Shown here: positions 48,231 through 58,394 of the stretch, piece by piece | Numbering within the stretch: the stretch's first letter is position 1 | How the letters are laid out: each line of letters opens with the position of its first letter | Assembly: GCA_023078685.1 (NCBI GenBank) | Contig: JALGAS010000004.1 | Location: 1,674,001-1,738,000 of the forward strand | Source of the DNA: Neopestalotiopsis rosae | Lineage: Eukaryota > Ascomycota > Sordariomycetes > Amphisphaeriales > Sporocadaceae | Direction of reading: 5' to 3' | Length of the DNA stretch: 64,000 bases | The notes under the pieces: generated by a model | Databases searched by the model: none | What the model saw: only the letters and a program-made list of their open reading frames with translations | What the model was told of the DNA's origin: nothing | Program-made: the position numbers and the translations under genes

Positions 48231-48953
48231 TTATTCGACCTTGCTCTCAAAGTTCTCGCCAGCGACCAGGTCGGGGATGTCGTCATCGTCCTCACCACCC
48301 TCCTTGTTCTCCTTGGCAATGTTCTGGTAGCTCTCAGCGAGCTTGCGGAGGGAAGCAAGGGAGTCGGGTCCGAGCTGGTTCAGGATACCAGGGACGAGCT
48401 CAGTCAGCTCCTTGTCCTCGCCGGCACCGTAGATGGCGAAGGTGTTGGAGGGGACAGCGGCGTGGACTGCGAGACAAGTTAGCTTTCACACACAGATGTC
48501 GCACAATGGGCAGCATGTGAACCAGCTGCAAGTGTTCGGTTGAACGGGAGACCACATACCCTTGGGGGCCGAGAAGTGAATGACGTTGCCATCAGACTTG
48601 AACATGTTGACCTCCTCAATGGCCTGGATGGGCTGAGTGTTCAGCTTCTTCAGGGTGGTCTGGAGCTTCTTGTCGTCGTTGGCGCTACGGGCGACATTGC
48701 GTCTCTGCTTCTGTCTGGGAGTTCCCTTGCCGCCTGTAATGACCAGTCAATCATTTGTTTCTTGAATCGGTTCGAAGCGAGTGTCGCCCAGCACGACCAA
48801 GCCCAGCCAGTCAACCAACTAGCCAGCCATTCCATTGACAAGGTTGGCCGTCGCCGGGCGCGCCAGAAATTGAATTGGAGCTCACGACGTACCAGTGCGG
48901 GCCGGGGCAGCACCACCGAACTTCTTCTTGAGGATTTCCTGAACGTCAGCCAT
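48231..48953 (-). CDS. EGD1: nascent polypeptide-associated complex subunit beta (BTF3 family)
   Basis: Three exons on the minus strand, 48953-48893, 48733-48560 and 48466-48231, give 156 residues, normal for the family. The start [21 protein letters not shown] carries the basic ribosome-binding region that continues [14 protein letters not shown]. The NAC domain follows: [39 protein letters not shown] and [17 protein letters not shown], with an acidic C-terminus. With the alpha subunit it binds near the ribosomal exit tunnel, shields nascent chains and controls delivery to SRP. The first exon ends in the third base of a Gly codon split by intron 1. Nothing unusual. Confidence 0.95.
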
Positions 48954-49957
48954 GTTGTCTGCTGGTTTTTCGGGGATTCGAAGCTGGCGAGCTTGTAATT
49001 TTGGCGGGCGATGCGAGGATGTGGGGAGGGGTCGTCGAACTCGGAGGATAGCTCGAGTTTAGAGGTAGAGGAAAAAAATTATTGGGAGGATCTGAAGTTT
49101 GCGAGTAATTTGTCAGCGTCCCAGTCAATGGTCAAAGGTGCAAAAAGACCCAAAAGAAGTCGTAAAAATGGCTGGCGGTTGCGTTCGTCTACTCACCTAC
49201 AAATTATCCGGTCAATATCGTCGTCAAATCGCTGCTCTTCTCACTCGTTCTCGGCTTGAGCCTTCCAAACTTCAGTCGAGTGCCAGGGTCGAAAATGTGC
49301 GTGCCAAGACTTTTTCGCTTGTGGATTTACCCTCTTCCGCCTTAATCGGCGTCTGATTGGCTGATGCTCCCAGAGCTTCCCCCCGTTCTTACCATTGGCC
49401 GCTAAAAGAAGGCTCCCGCCGCCTCCCCAACTTTTAGGTGCTTCAATACACACGTACATACATACTTGTGCTGGCATTTACCGATGAATGAAACTTCACA
49501 AAGTATGATAACACTGATAATCGAGTGCACAAGTACTCGTGTCAACCCATTCAGAATCACTACTGGACTTTCGCTAGTCATTGCTCCGTCACTTCAATGT
49601 CTGGGTTGGTCAAATTTCACACTACAAAGCGACTTTTATAGGTCCTTCACAAGATGGAAGCTCATCGAATATAATCACTAGAATATCCACTTATACCAGG
49701 TCAGGTAGGATGAGATGGCCTCGAAATGAATTGTCCAGGGTGAACATCAGATACATGCTCATGCAAAACGAATCCCATTCTTTTCACGTCCACGGCCAGA
49801 TGGAATCGGCATCTTGACCAGCTGGCAAGGCTTTCAAAGGTGACACACAATACACCCAAGTTGTTTGGTGTTTTTCATTTTTATTTTTTTTTATTATCAA
49901 GTCATCATTGCAGTCGCTGGTTTGATATATACATGCTTCACGCTTGTTACCGGTTAC
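48954..49957. other. intergenic stretch upstream of NAC-beta
   Basis: About 1 kb with no confident gene. A frame from ATG 49168 (good context TAAAAATGG) to 49356 encodes 62 residues (MAGGCVRLLTYKLSGQYRRQ...) in the direction away from NAC-beta. It has no known relative that I can name and was not called. The left part should be the NAC-beta promoter; the right end the 3' UTR of the RNA polymerase gene. Confidence 0.4.
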
Positions 49958-52900
49958 TTAATCATCGTCAGAATCCAGCGCAAACTTTTGTAGCGCATCC
50001 ATACCCTTCGACGTAGCAACTTCGATTTCCTCCTCAATTTCCTCAAGCTCTTCAATCTCCTCAATCACCTCGGTCTCTGAGAGCTTCTCCGAGGTTGGAG
50101 ATGCAGGGGTCTCCGCAGTCGAGATGCTTGGGGAAGAAACTGAGCTACGGCCAGTGCGGCTTGGGGAAGAGCTCAAGCTACGGTCAGGTGTGTTTATCTC
50201 GTCGTCGTCATCCATTGCTGAGGTGAAGACCTCACTGCCACGATGGTAGAGGCGGCCGTCCTTCAATGATGCAGCAATGCACTGCTCCGCCTCCTTGACA
50301 TCATGAGCCTCTACGATCTTGGGAACTGGAGGCAATATCTCAAGCTCGATATTGTCTGATGGAGAGTCGATTGCCATGCGACCCAGTTCCCGCTCAAACA
50401 ACCACGGGAAGCTGATCAGGGGTCTCTGTGCCTGGCTACGCTTTGGCACAACTGTTCCAGCGACGATGCGGGTATCATGCCACTCTTGAATTGCAATTTG
50501 TACCTCTTCCCATGTCACAACATACATCGCCGCGACAAACTCGTTCAAGACCTTGTGGTCTCTTTCTGAAGTTGCAGCGTCCTCGGCTCCTGCTTGCTCA
50601 ACGCAAGCTTGGATGAAGCGATCTCGAAGGCTCGTTATAACGGGACCCATGTCCTCTTGAATCTTGTAATTGCTGCCAAACCGGTTCTTGCCCAACACAA
50701 AGGCTGTGCACACCTCGAATTCCGTCTTGATCTCTCGTTGAGTCATTATACGGTGCATGGCAATGTCATATTGCGTCTTAATGCCCCGAGCTCGCGTGAG
50801 TAGATCTTCAGATAATTTATAGCGGCGGAGGATCCTGCTGTCGAAGGATGCCTCAAGGTCTGGCGAAAAGTCCACCTTGGCCACAAGATCATACAACTTG
50901 CCGAGTATTTTGCCCGAATGGTATGACGTCTCCGGACTTCTCTCCATAAAGTGCGGCCATAATTTAGGGCGGAGAGATCGAGGAATCTGAGCTGCGTGGC
51001 CCGTCTTGGAGTAATCCACCGCATTCGAATGCAATTGGGCCAGCTCAATACATTGTGGACTCTTCGGCCCATTCATTAATCTGTCGCTCCAGACTAGATG
51101 AGCCAGCGCGATGGTACTGAGCGAGTCGTTCTTCATGTACTCGACGAAAAAGCGGCAGATGTCTTTGATGGTGATTTCCTGGTTCACAATCTTGGGCTTC
51201 GCAGCGTCGTGGATCATGGGTGGATGATTCCACTCCTGGGGAACCAGTGACTGATCCCAAATGACAAAATAGTCGTCTCCATCCAAATCTCCGCCAGAGC
51301 ACATGGAGGCAACATCCCGCTCTCCGTCGGCGGGAAATACGACCACATTTGTGAGGGCTTTGAGGTCAGGGTGGTCGGAATTGACCGCCTCAACAACCCG
51401 TAAGTCGCCAGGATGGAGCGACGGGTTACGGCCAACGATGCAAAGCCCTTCAATTACTCGAAAGTCGTTGGAGTGGCCGGGTATGGGCACCTGTATGAAG
51501 ATTTGTGGCAGCTTGCTGCGGTCCTTTGCAAAGTTTGCCTCATTGACATTTTGCTGGCCACGGAGCGTGCGCGTCTCATCAATGCATCCAAACACGAAAG
51601 CGCCATGCTCGACGACGATCCGGGCCTTTTCACGCAGCAATTTCATCGACCAAGCTCCCCACAACTGAAGAAGAGACATGGCGAAAGGCTCTTTTGCTTC
51701 CATAAAGCCATCCTCAATCATCTGCGCAATGGTGGTTGTCATACCATTTTCGTCCGTGAATTGCTTGAGCAGTTGTAGGGCCACTTCGGGATCAGTCATT
51801 GCCTTTGAATAGTCCGAAATCTGATGCTTGGCCAAAGTTATGAAGGCTTCGTCCGGAACTCCAAGGCAACTGAGAATCGCAATGGTTTGTCGATTGAGAG
51901 TGGCAACCGAGAACCGGGATGCTCTGATGATTTCCAGATTCTTGGCCCGAGCTGTGAACTTCTTTTGCGACGGACGTATAGAGATTTCGTTGAAGTTCTG
52001 AGGCCATACGACAAGTATGCCCTTGTTTCCGCCGTGGCGAAATTGAAAGGCTGACGGAACTCTTCCGTTTGAGTAGACCTTTAACTTCTTGGCAATATCC
52101 TTGGCCATGAACTCGGAAATCTTACCGACGCCATCGCTGAAAGTCCATCCATTTGCTTCAATGTCGGGTATCTCGGTAATAGAGCTGCCAACGTTCAATG
52201 CTTTTGGGTCTCGTGTTGTTGAAAAGCATTGACCCAGGCGCGACGCATACTTGCCAACAACGTTGATGTGACGAAAGTCACCCATCCAGTCACGAATGTC
52301 GTCGCACGAAATGGTGGGCGTAGGGCTGAAAAAGTATGCGCCATGCTCGCGAAACTGGGAATTTCCAAATGCCAAAAAGTGAAAATGCCTATCACCCACT
52401 CGTATGCCATTGAGCAGGGTGCGATATATTCTACTGAACAAAGCATCACTGGAATCACCGTTTGGCAGAGGATGAATCTTGCCTTCGTTGCGCTCATCCG
52501 TGAATTGCACCCGAATGAAGCGATCACTAATGGCCGAGTAGTGTCGGAGTACTCGATTCGTAGTTTCTGGCACTGGCGAAGCAAGGTACATCTTCGAGGG
52601 AGTGATAACGACCTTTCGCACCCATGTGCAGTGCTCGGGTAACAGATTCGATACGTAGTGCGTCATGGCAGACCTGTCGTTAAACAAGGACATGGGGTCG
52701 TATATCGGCTTACCAGCCTCCAGCGCGTACTCCAGCGCGTACTTTGCCCAATTCACCGCCAGGTTTCTCTTGCGTACCATGTATCCATTGGTGAGTTGCA
52801 GACTCTTGTCGTTCTCAGCCTGGAAATTGTCTTTTTCTGCAAGCTTCATCAGAAATGCGGGAGTGATGCGTGAGTCGATGAAAATGCCTTGCGATACGGC

Positions 52901-54127
52901 TGCTTCGAGCTGCCATCGGACCTCCCAAGATAGCTGGATCTTGCTGGTATGAAGCAGCGCAAGGGGGTCAGCCATTCCAGCATGATCGGGGTCATCTAGC
53001 GCCTCACGAAAGTTGGAGGGCCGGCCTTGTTGCCACGTAAAAGTAGCAGCATCAGTAGGGATGAAGTGGATATTGAAATCTTTCAAAGCAGAACCCATTT
53101 GCAACCATGCAGGCAACTCGGACTTGTGAAAGTTGAGGCGATATGTAGTCCACTTGCCCATGTCAATATGCTGGAAGGGATCACCCGTGGTGATAGGGAT
53201 CTGCTTGAGCCAGTCCGTGGAGTAGCTGATGTCCGTTGTCCTCACCCAAGTGTCCAAAGCGCTCCACCGGTTCTTGTCAGTTTGCTGGGAATCTTCGATC
53301 TGTGTACGTCGTTTCCAAAACTTGGGTGGGTGGTTTTGTGGCAGAACCAAGCACCAGCGCTCTGGACTGGTGTCCACAAAGAAACCCTTTTGTAGATGGA
53401 GGAATGGAATATCAGCCCTATACTCTACTGCTCGTGACTGAGCCTCCATCTTGCCAATTGCCTCATTGATACCAGTGACCGATGTGCCTTCTCTTCGAGG
53501 ATCTTTGATCGTGCAGGTGAATCTGATCTCAATCCGCTTGTATTTGAAGTTGACAATCAAGATGGGAGAGAACGCCGGGTGCTTCGCCGTTTTCATCACA
53601 TCGATGACATGCTCATCGGACAAGATGCCAAAATCAAGACTTAGCATTTTCAAGATGCTGTACTCGGGATATTTAAGTCCTGGTCTTGTCGGGCTGTTGA
53701 TCAGCCGGGGCAGGCGTATGGACTCGAGGCTGATGTCGACCTTGTGCGAACCATTGCCAACCCTAATGGTGATGCTGCCCGATGACCAGAATGCGTTGGC
53801 TGGAGGGGGTAAAAAGTCGACATATGCGCGACGAGTACGCTCATCCTTCCTGGCTTGTGGTATAGTAATGGACGCAACCCGACCATATGGTTCTAGCGAC
53901 TGGAAAATATCCACAGCAGTGGTCGTCAGAGGTATTCTGTTCAACATGACGGTTAATTCGCGCTGCTGCTTCCAGTCCTGTCTTACAACTTGGCTTGAAG
54001 ATTGTTGGTTGCGTGGCCGAGATGCATTATTCGGCTTCGGCCTCGGCCCACGATTCGGGTTGGGAGGCGGTCTGGGCCCTGGTCTGGGCCACAGATGGGC
54101 GGGCTTCGAGTTAAGAACTTGAGGCAT
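49958..54127 (-). CDS. RNA-dependent RNA polymerase of the RNAi pathway (eukaryotic RdRP)
   Basis: A single long exon gives about 1389 residues from ATG at 54127 (MPQVLNSKPAHLWPRPG). After a Pro/Asn/Arg-rich leader there is an RRM-like fold (about residues 55-130: LTVMLNRIPLTTTAVDIF, VASITIPQARKDERTRRAYV). The polymerase core follows, with NGWTFSDGVGKIS and the catalytic loop CSGGDLDGDDYFVIWD, whose DLDGD aspartates (about residues 947-951) bind magnesium. The C-terminal tail is acidic (EEIEELEEIEEEIEV). Eukaryotic RdRPs of this type make dsRNA from aberrant or transposon transcripts for Dicer; in Neurospora the paralogues are QDE-1 (quelling), SAD-1 (silencing of unpaired DNA) and RRP-3. The N-terminal RRM suggests the SAD-1 side, but I cannot settle this by eye. 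No break is visible. Confidence 0.92.
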   Translation of the reverse strand: MPQVLNSKPAHLWPRPGPRPPPNPNRGPRPKPNNASRPRNQQSSSQVVRQDWKQQRELTVMLNRIPLTTTAVDIFQSLEPYGRVASITIPQARKDERTRRAYVDFLPPPANAFWSSGSITIRVGNGSHKVDISLESIRLPRLINSPTRPGLKYPEYSILKMLSLDFGILSDEHVIDVMKTAKHPAFSPILIVNFKYKRIEIRFTCTIKDPRREGTSVTGINEAIGKMEAQSRAVEYRADIPFLHLQKGFFVDTSPERWCLVLPQNHPPKFWKRRTQIEDSQQTDKNRWSALDTWVRTTDISYSTDWLKQIPITTGDPFQHIDMGKWTTYRLNFHKSELPAWLQMGSALKDFNIHFIPTDAATFTWQQGRPSNFREALDDPDHAGMADPLALLHTSKIQLSWEVRWQLEAAVSQGIFIDSRITPAFLMKLAEKDNFQAENDKSLQLTNGYMVRKRNLAVNWAKYALEYALEAGKPIYDPMSLFNDRSAMTHYVSNLLPEHCTWVRKVVITPSKMYLASPVPETTNRVLRHYSAISDRFIRVQFTDERNEGKIHPLPNGDSSDALFSRIYRTLLNGIRVGDRHFHFLAFGNSQFREHGAYFFSPTPTISCDDIRDWMGDFRHINVVGKYASRLGQCFSTTRDPKALNVGSSITEIPDIEANGWTFSDGVGKISEFMAKDIAKKLKVYSNGRVPSAFQFRHGGNKGILVVWPQNFNEISIRPSQKKFTARAKNLEIIRASRFSVATLNRQTIAILSCLGVPDEAFITLAKHQISDYSKAMTDPEVALQLLKQFTDENGMTTTIAQMIEDGFMEAKEPFAMSLLQLWGAWSMKLLREKARIVVEHGAFVFGCIDETRTLRGQQNVNEANFAKDRSKLPQIFIQVPIPGHSNDFRVIEGLCIVGRNPSLHPGDLRVVEAVNSDHPDLKALTNVVVFPADGERDVASMCSGGDLDGDDYFVIWDQSLVPQEWNHPPMIHDAAKPKIVNQEITIKDICRFFVEYMKNDSLSTIALAHLVWSDRLMNGPKSPQCIELAQLHSNAVDYSKTGHAAQIPRSLRPKLWPHFMERSPETSYHSGKILGKLYDLVAKVDFSPDLEASFDSRILRRYKLSEDLLTRARGIKTQYDIAMHRIMTQREIKTEFEVCTAFVLGKNRFGSNYKIQEDMGPVITSLRDRFIQACVEQAGAEDAATSERDHKVLNEFVAAMYVVTWEEVQIAIQEWHDTRIVAGTVVPKRSQAQRPLISFPWLFERELGRMAIDSPSDNIELEILPPVPKIVEAHDVKEAEQCIAASLKDGRLYHRGSEVFTSAMDDDDEINTPDRSLSSSPSRTGRSSVSSPSISTAETPASPTSEKLSETEVIEEIEELEEIEEEIEVATSKGMDALQKFALDSDDD

Positions 54128-56219
54128 GGCTGAGATTGTTTGAATCAATCAACTAGTGATGGAGAGATTATGCTGTCGTGATATCAACGTTTGGGGGCCT
54201 TCCTGCTCCAATGAGCATTCCTCAAAGAGAAAAGCCGTCGCGTAAATCAAAAGATGAAGTAAGACGGATGGCTCTTTCCCAGAAATACGGTGCTCTTGCC
54301 ACTCGAGAAACGAAAATTATTGATGAAGCTGAAGAAGAAGCGGCAGTTGCGAGGAGATGACGACGGCCTCGGTTTTAGTCGCCGGCAACAAATAGAGCCA
54401 CTGTTGCGTCTGCTCAGAGACTTGTGCTTTGTTGAGGGTTCCTGCCAAATAGCAGAAATTGCATTGCTGTACACCCAGCTCGATAGACTGTGCAATTTGA
54501 CTGTTTTTCTTTTTCTTTTTACAATTCCGTGAACAATCTAACGGTCCTAAATAGATGCTCCAGTTAGTTGGTCGATTGGGACCGAGGATGATTTATATGA
54601 ATACGGACCTGCATAGGCTTTCGTACCTTTCGGAAGGTACTGAGTCTTGTCCGCAGCCGAGTTGGGCCAAAAGGAAAGACCCTTTCTTTGAAACTATTGC
54701 AACTCGCACGATGAAAGACAAGATGTAAATAGTGTCGTCAGATTGAATATAAAATTTGAAGAAGACGAGATGCCGTTTTGGACAAGTGATTGGACGGTAG
54801 ATGGACTCTCAGATTGTCGTCTTCTCTGGAATTGAACCTTGACTTGCTTCCTCGATTAGCTGAGAGTTGCGTCAAAGAACAATGTGTGGAGGAGACGCCT
54901 GTTCGTCCAATGCTTCAGCACAATCGTCCAAAGTGGAAACAAGAGACGAAAGTGGAGATGAGTTATGAAGAGGAAATCGAAACAAGAGACAAGGATACGC
55001 TCGGACGTTTGCAAGCATGCTTGAGTTCTAGACAGCTGCAAAGTCTTGAGAATAGAAGGGACGGCGAGGTAGGCGAGTGTGCAGGTGTGTGAAGTTCGAC
55101 GCCGGGTGATTGCTTACCCCAAGCAGTGACAAAAACTTACAGGCCAAATGTTTAGTTCAGTGCCAAAACATCACTCGCACGCGCTGAAACGGGAAGCGAG
55201 GTGCTGTGTTGTTGTTGTCATGTGTTCTGCATGAATGGTGAAGAGGGAGGAAAACAGGATACTGGACGAAAAGAGGGAGAGGAAGAAAAGTATTGAGAGA
55301 GCTTGGAAAGTTTGAAGATAGATACGGAGATGAGCGAGACTGGGAAACAAAAGAAAGAGGGAGGGAATATCAATGTGCTGGGCACCTCCATATGTGCACA
55401 AGTGAATTTGCCAAACGAAGATCGATGCACGCCGTCGGCGTCTTGCAGATTGTCAAAACTCACAGAACAATGAAACCGAGGAAGTACATTGAAGTGGGGA
55501 ATGAACTGGGAAGCGGCGGTGTTTGGATTGTTTGATTCCCTGGCGGTAGCAACAATAACCGCCGGTAGGTAGGCACACAGGCAGCAAACCGGCATTGCAT
55601 CATCCAAGCCCATTGAATCAAATGCAGAAGGACCGATCAGGCCGATTGTTATACCATTTGGATAATCAATTGCCTTTACTGCCTGTTCGGCGCCCACCCA
55701 ACAGTATTTTAAAGGCAGCAAACGGCATGTGTATGCACGGTGGTAAATCTAGTATTGTCTGATTGGTTCATACCTCTGATACAAATGTGATAGGTAACAT
55801 ATCATTTGCTGAAAGCTTAAGGAATAACATATGTCAAATAACATTTGACAGACGCCTATGGAACTGCTTTACAATGATCAAAAGTTCTATTTGGATTAAT
55901 TGTCCTCGGCTTATTGGCATTCGAATTGAAGTCAGGCAAGTCTGAATGAGCATATAATAAGCATATCAGAGTGAAAACCCTTGACACCCGAACTTGTGAG
56001 ATGCAATACTCTTTCCAATAATGATATGACAAGAATGCGAAACTTGTATTGTTGTGAGTAGATACTTATGCAGAATAATGCCGAAATGAAAATGAAAATC
56101 TATATTTTTCGTGATCCAAAAATACTCAGTGAAATTTTGTCGAAAATAAATTTATGTTCTGTTCTTACGTCGACATCAGCGATATTTCCGCAACCACTCA
56201 GCCAACACACAACGCCCCA
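54128..56219. other. 2-kb intergenic stretch between RdRP and D-LDH genes
   Basis: No confident gene apart from a possible small ORF at 54211-54360 listed separately. The promoter of the RdRP gene lies at the left. The rest holds only short frames with no family features. The D-LDH 3' end is at the right. Confidence 0.4.
54211..54360 (+). CDS. possible small basic/acidic helical protein, unknown
   Basis: A 49-codon frame from ATG 54211 has a strikingly protein-like sequence: PSRKSKDEVRRMALSQKYGA, then RETKIIDEAEEEAAVARR, which would form a charged helix or coiled coil. It starts only 84 bp from the RdRP start, in the opposite direction, so both would share a very short promoter. The same frame is also open a little upstream without an ATG. 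A GTAAGA at 54255 could be a donor, so it might be part of a longer spliced gene. I know no relative. Low confidence. Confidence 0.25.
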   Translation: MSIPQREKPSRKSKDEVRRMALSQKYGALATRETKIIDEAEEEAAVARR

Positions 56220-58394
56220 TCAAGGCAGATTCATAATCTTTCCCGGATTCATGATCCACCTTGGGTCCAGCGCCTGCTTGATGAGGCGCATGACCGCCAG
56301 TGTATCGGGGCCGACCTCCCACAGCAGGCTCTCCTTCTTGCCCCAGCCGACCGAGTGCTCGCCCGTGCAGGTCCCCTCCATGTCGATGGCGCGGCGGACC
56401 ATGTTCTTGACGCACAGCTCGACCTTTTCGCGCTCCTCGGCGTTTTGGCGGTTGTAGATGATGCTCTCGTGGAAGTTGCCGTCGCCAATGTGGCCCAGGA
56501 TGCTGGCGAACAGGCCCATGTCGTCCATTTCCTTCTTGCTCACCTCGATCAGGTCGGCCAGTCTGCTAAACGGTACCGCCACGTCGGTGCTCCCTGTTTT
56601 GTGAGAGAAAACACACACATTATTAGTGATCAAACCCATACGAGAGAACCGGCGTGTTTTGCGGGTGACAACTCACAAACTTCCTCTCCATCCTTTCGCA
56701 GCGCCAACATGGACCACAGCGACTCCTTGCGCGCCGACCACAGGAGCTTCTGCTCGCGCTGGTCCTTGGCGAACTCGAAGTTGCTGCCGCCGTTCTTCCT
56801 GGTGATGTTCTGCACCAGGCCGATGTGCTCCCGGACCGAGCCCTTGGTGCCCGAGAACTTGAAGAAGAGCGTCGGCAGCTCCTTCCAGACTTTCGGCGCC
56901 GTCGCCCCGCCCAGGTTGACCACGCGCATTTGCACCTCGTCCATGATCTCCATGGCCGCCACGGGTATGCCCGTCTGCATCACCTCGGCCGCCGCTGACG
57001 CCGCCTCGCGGATCGTGGGGAACGTGACCACGGCCACGGAGAGGTCCTCGGGCACGACGGCGAGTTTGAGCGTAGCTAGATTTTGAGAGAGAGGGCTTTG
57101 TGTTAACCAACGACAATTACCTCGTATTGCGTCATGAACAAAGATGAACGTCAAAAATCTTACCTTCGGTCACCAGCCCCAGAGTACCCTCGGACCCTAC
57201 GAATAGTCCATTGAGATTATACCCTGCCGAGGATTTCCTCGGCCTCCTGCGTGTCTTGATGACAGTCCCATCAGCAAGCACAACGGTGAGATTGATAACC
57301 CAGTCCTTCATCGTGCCATATCTCACGGCATTGGTTCCCGAACAATTTGTACCAATCATGCCACCAATCTTGGCACTCGGACCTTTGGACTCATCGTCAG
57401 CATATACGATGTCCAGGCAAGACAAACATGAACGGGGTTTCGACGTATTTTATTTTTTCGATACTTATTTTCCCTTGGAGAAGTCATGAGTATGCAAAAC
57501 CGAGAATCTGATTTACCTGGATCGACAGGAAAGAACAGTCCGCTCTCCATCCGAGCCAACTGCTCGTTCAAGTCCTGCCAGCCAATGCTGGGCTGCACGA
57601 CAATGTCCATGTCGTTCTTGTTGAACTCGACGATGCGGTCCATGTAGGCAAAGTCGACGCTGATGCCGCCGTAGGGGGCGGAAAAGTTGCCCTCGAGGCT
57701 CGAGCCCCCGGAGTAGGGGATGATGGGGATCCGGTACTGGTGGCAGACCCGGGCTATGGTCGAGACCTGCTCCGTCGACCGCGGGTACGCCACGGCCACG
57801 GGCAGCGCGCCCTCGGGGTTGGTGCTGGACCACTCCGAGTACCCGTGCGCGTGCAGGTCGTCGGGGTCCGTGGAGATGATGTCTTCTTCGTCGTCCTCGC
57901 CTGCTGCTCTTGCTATGGCTGCGACCTCATGACGAATCTCCTCAAGCGCCTAGTTGGGGGGAGAAAATGAAAGTTAGTATAAGAGGAGAGAAGATGAAAA
58001 TGGTTCACCGGCCCTCAACCAAGGGCTTGCCAAAAAAAAAAAATCAAGAAAGCGGGAAAAAGAATTCGAAGGGATTTTGTTTTAGGCGGCATACTATCTC
58101 CAACTCGTGCATTGACGCATAACGTGGCGTAGAGACCTTGCTATCGAAGAGCAGGACGTGACTTTTCGGCCACAGTGGTTGTTGTAGACCGGAGGCGGCG
58201 AGGCCAAAGCCGAGAATACCGGCGGTAGCCGTCAATGCAATGACCGAGCGGCCGGACCATTTAGGAAGCTGATGTGAAGGAGTAGAGGACGCCCGGCTGC
58301 CGCCTCCGTTACCGGCAGACCTCCTCATGGGAGTCGAGGAGAACCTACGTCTGCCGGCACAATAGAGGTGCCTCATCATACGTGTCGACGACAT
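56220..58394 (-). CDS. DLD1: D-lactate dehydrogenase (cytochrome), mitochondrial, FAD-linked
   Basis: Five exons on the minus strand keep one frame: 58394-58095, 57949-57517, 57382-57164, 57075-56677 and 56593-56220, giving about 574 residues. The N-terminus is an Arg/Ser-rich mitochondrial presequence ([20 protein letters not shown]) followed by a hydrophobic anchor [18 protein letters not shown]. The FAD-binding domain shows [22 protein letters not shown]-like [34 protein letters not shown] and [19 protein letters not shown]. The C-terminal cap has [14 protein letters not shown] and ends [17 protein letters not shown], both hallmarks of this family. The enzyme oxidises D-lactate to pyruvate in the inner membrane and passes electrons to cytochrome c; it also deals with D-lactate from methylglyoxal detoxification. 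Alternative starts are the paired ATGs at 58379 and 58376. It appears intact. Confidence 0.93.

Noticed and set aside
49168..49356. A 62-codon ORF with good start context
   Set aside because: No recognisable family, no splice partner, short; it may be a leader peptide or chance. Left out of the gene calls.
53451..54122. A 223-codon plus-strand frame
   Set aside because: Antisense to the N-terminal part of the RdRP, which has recognised domains.
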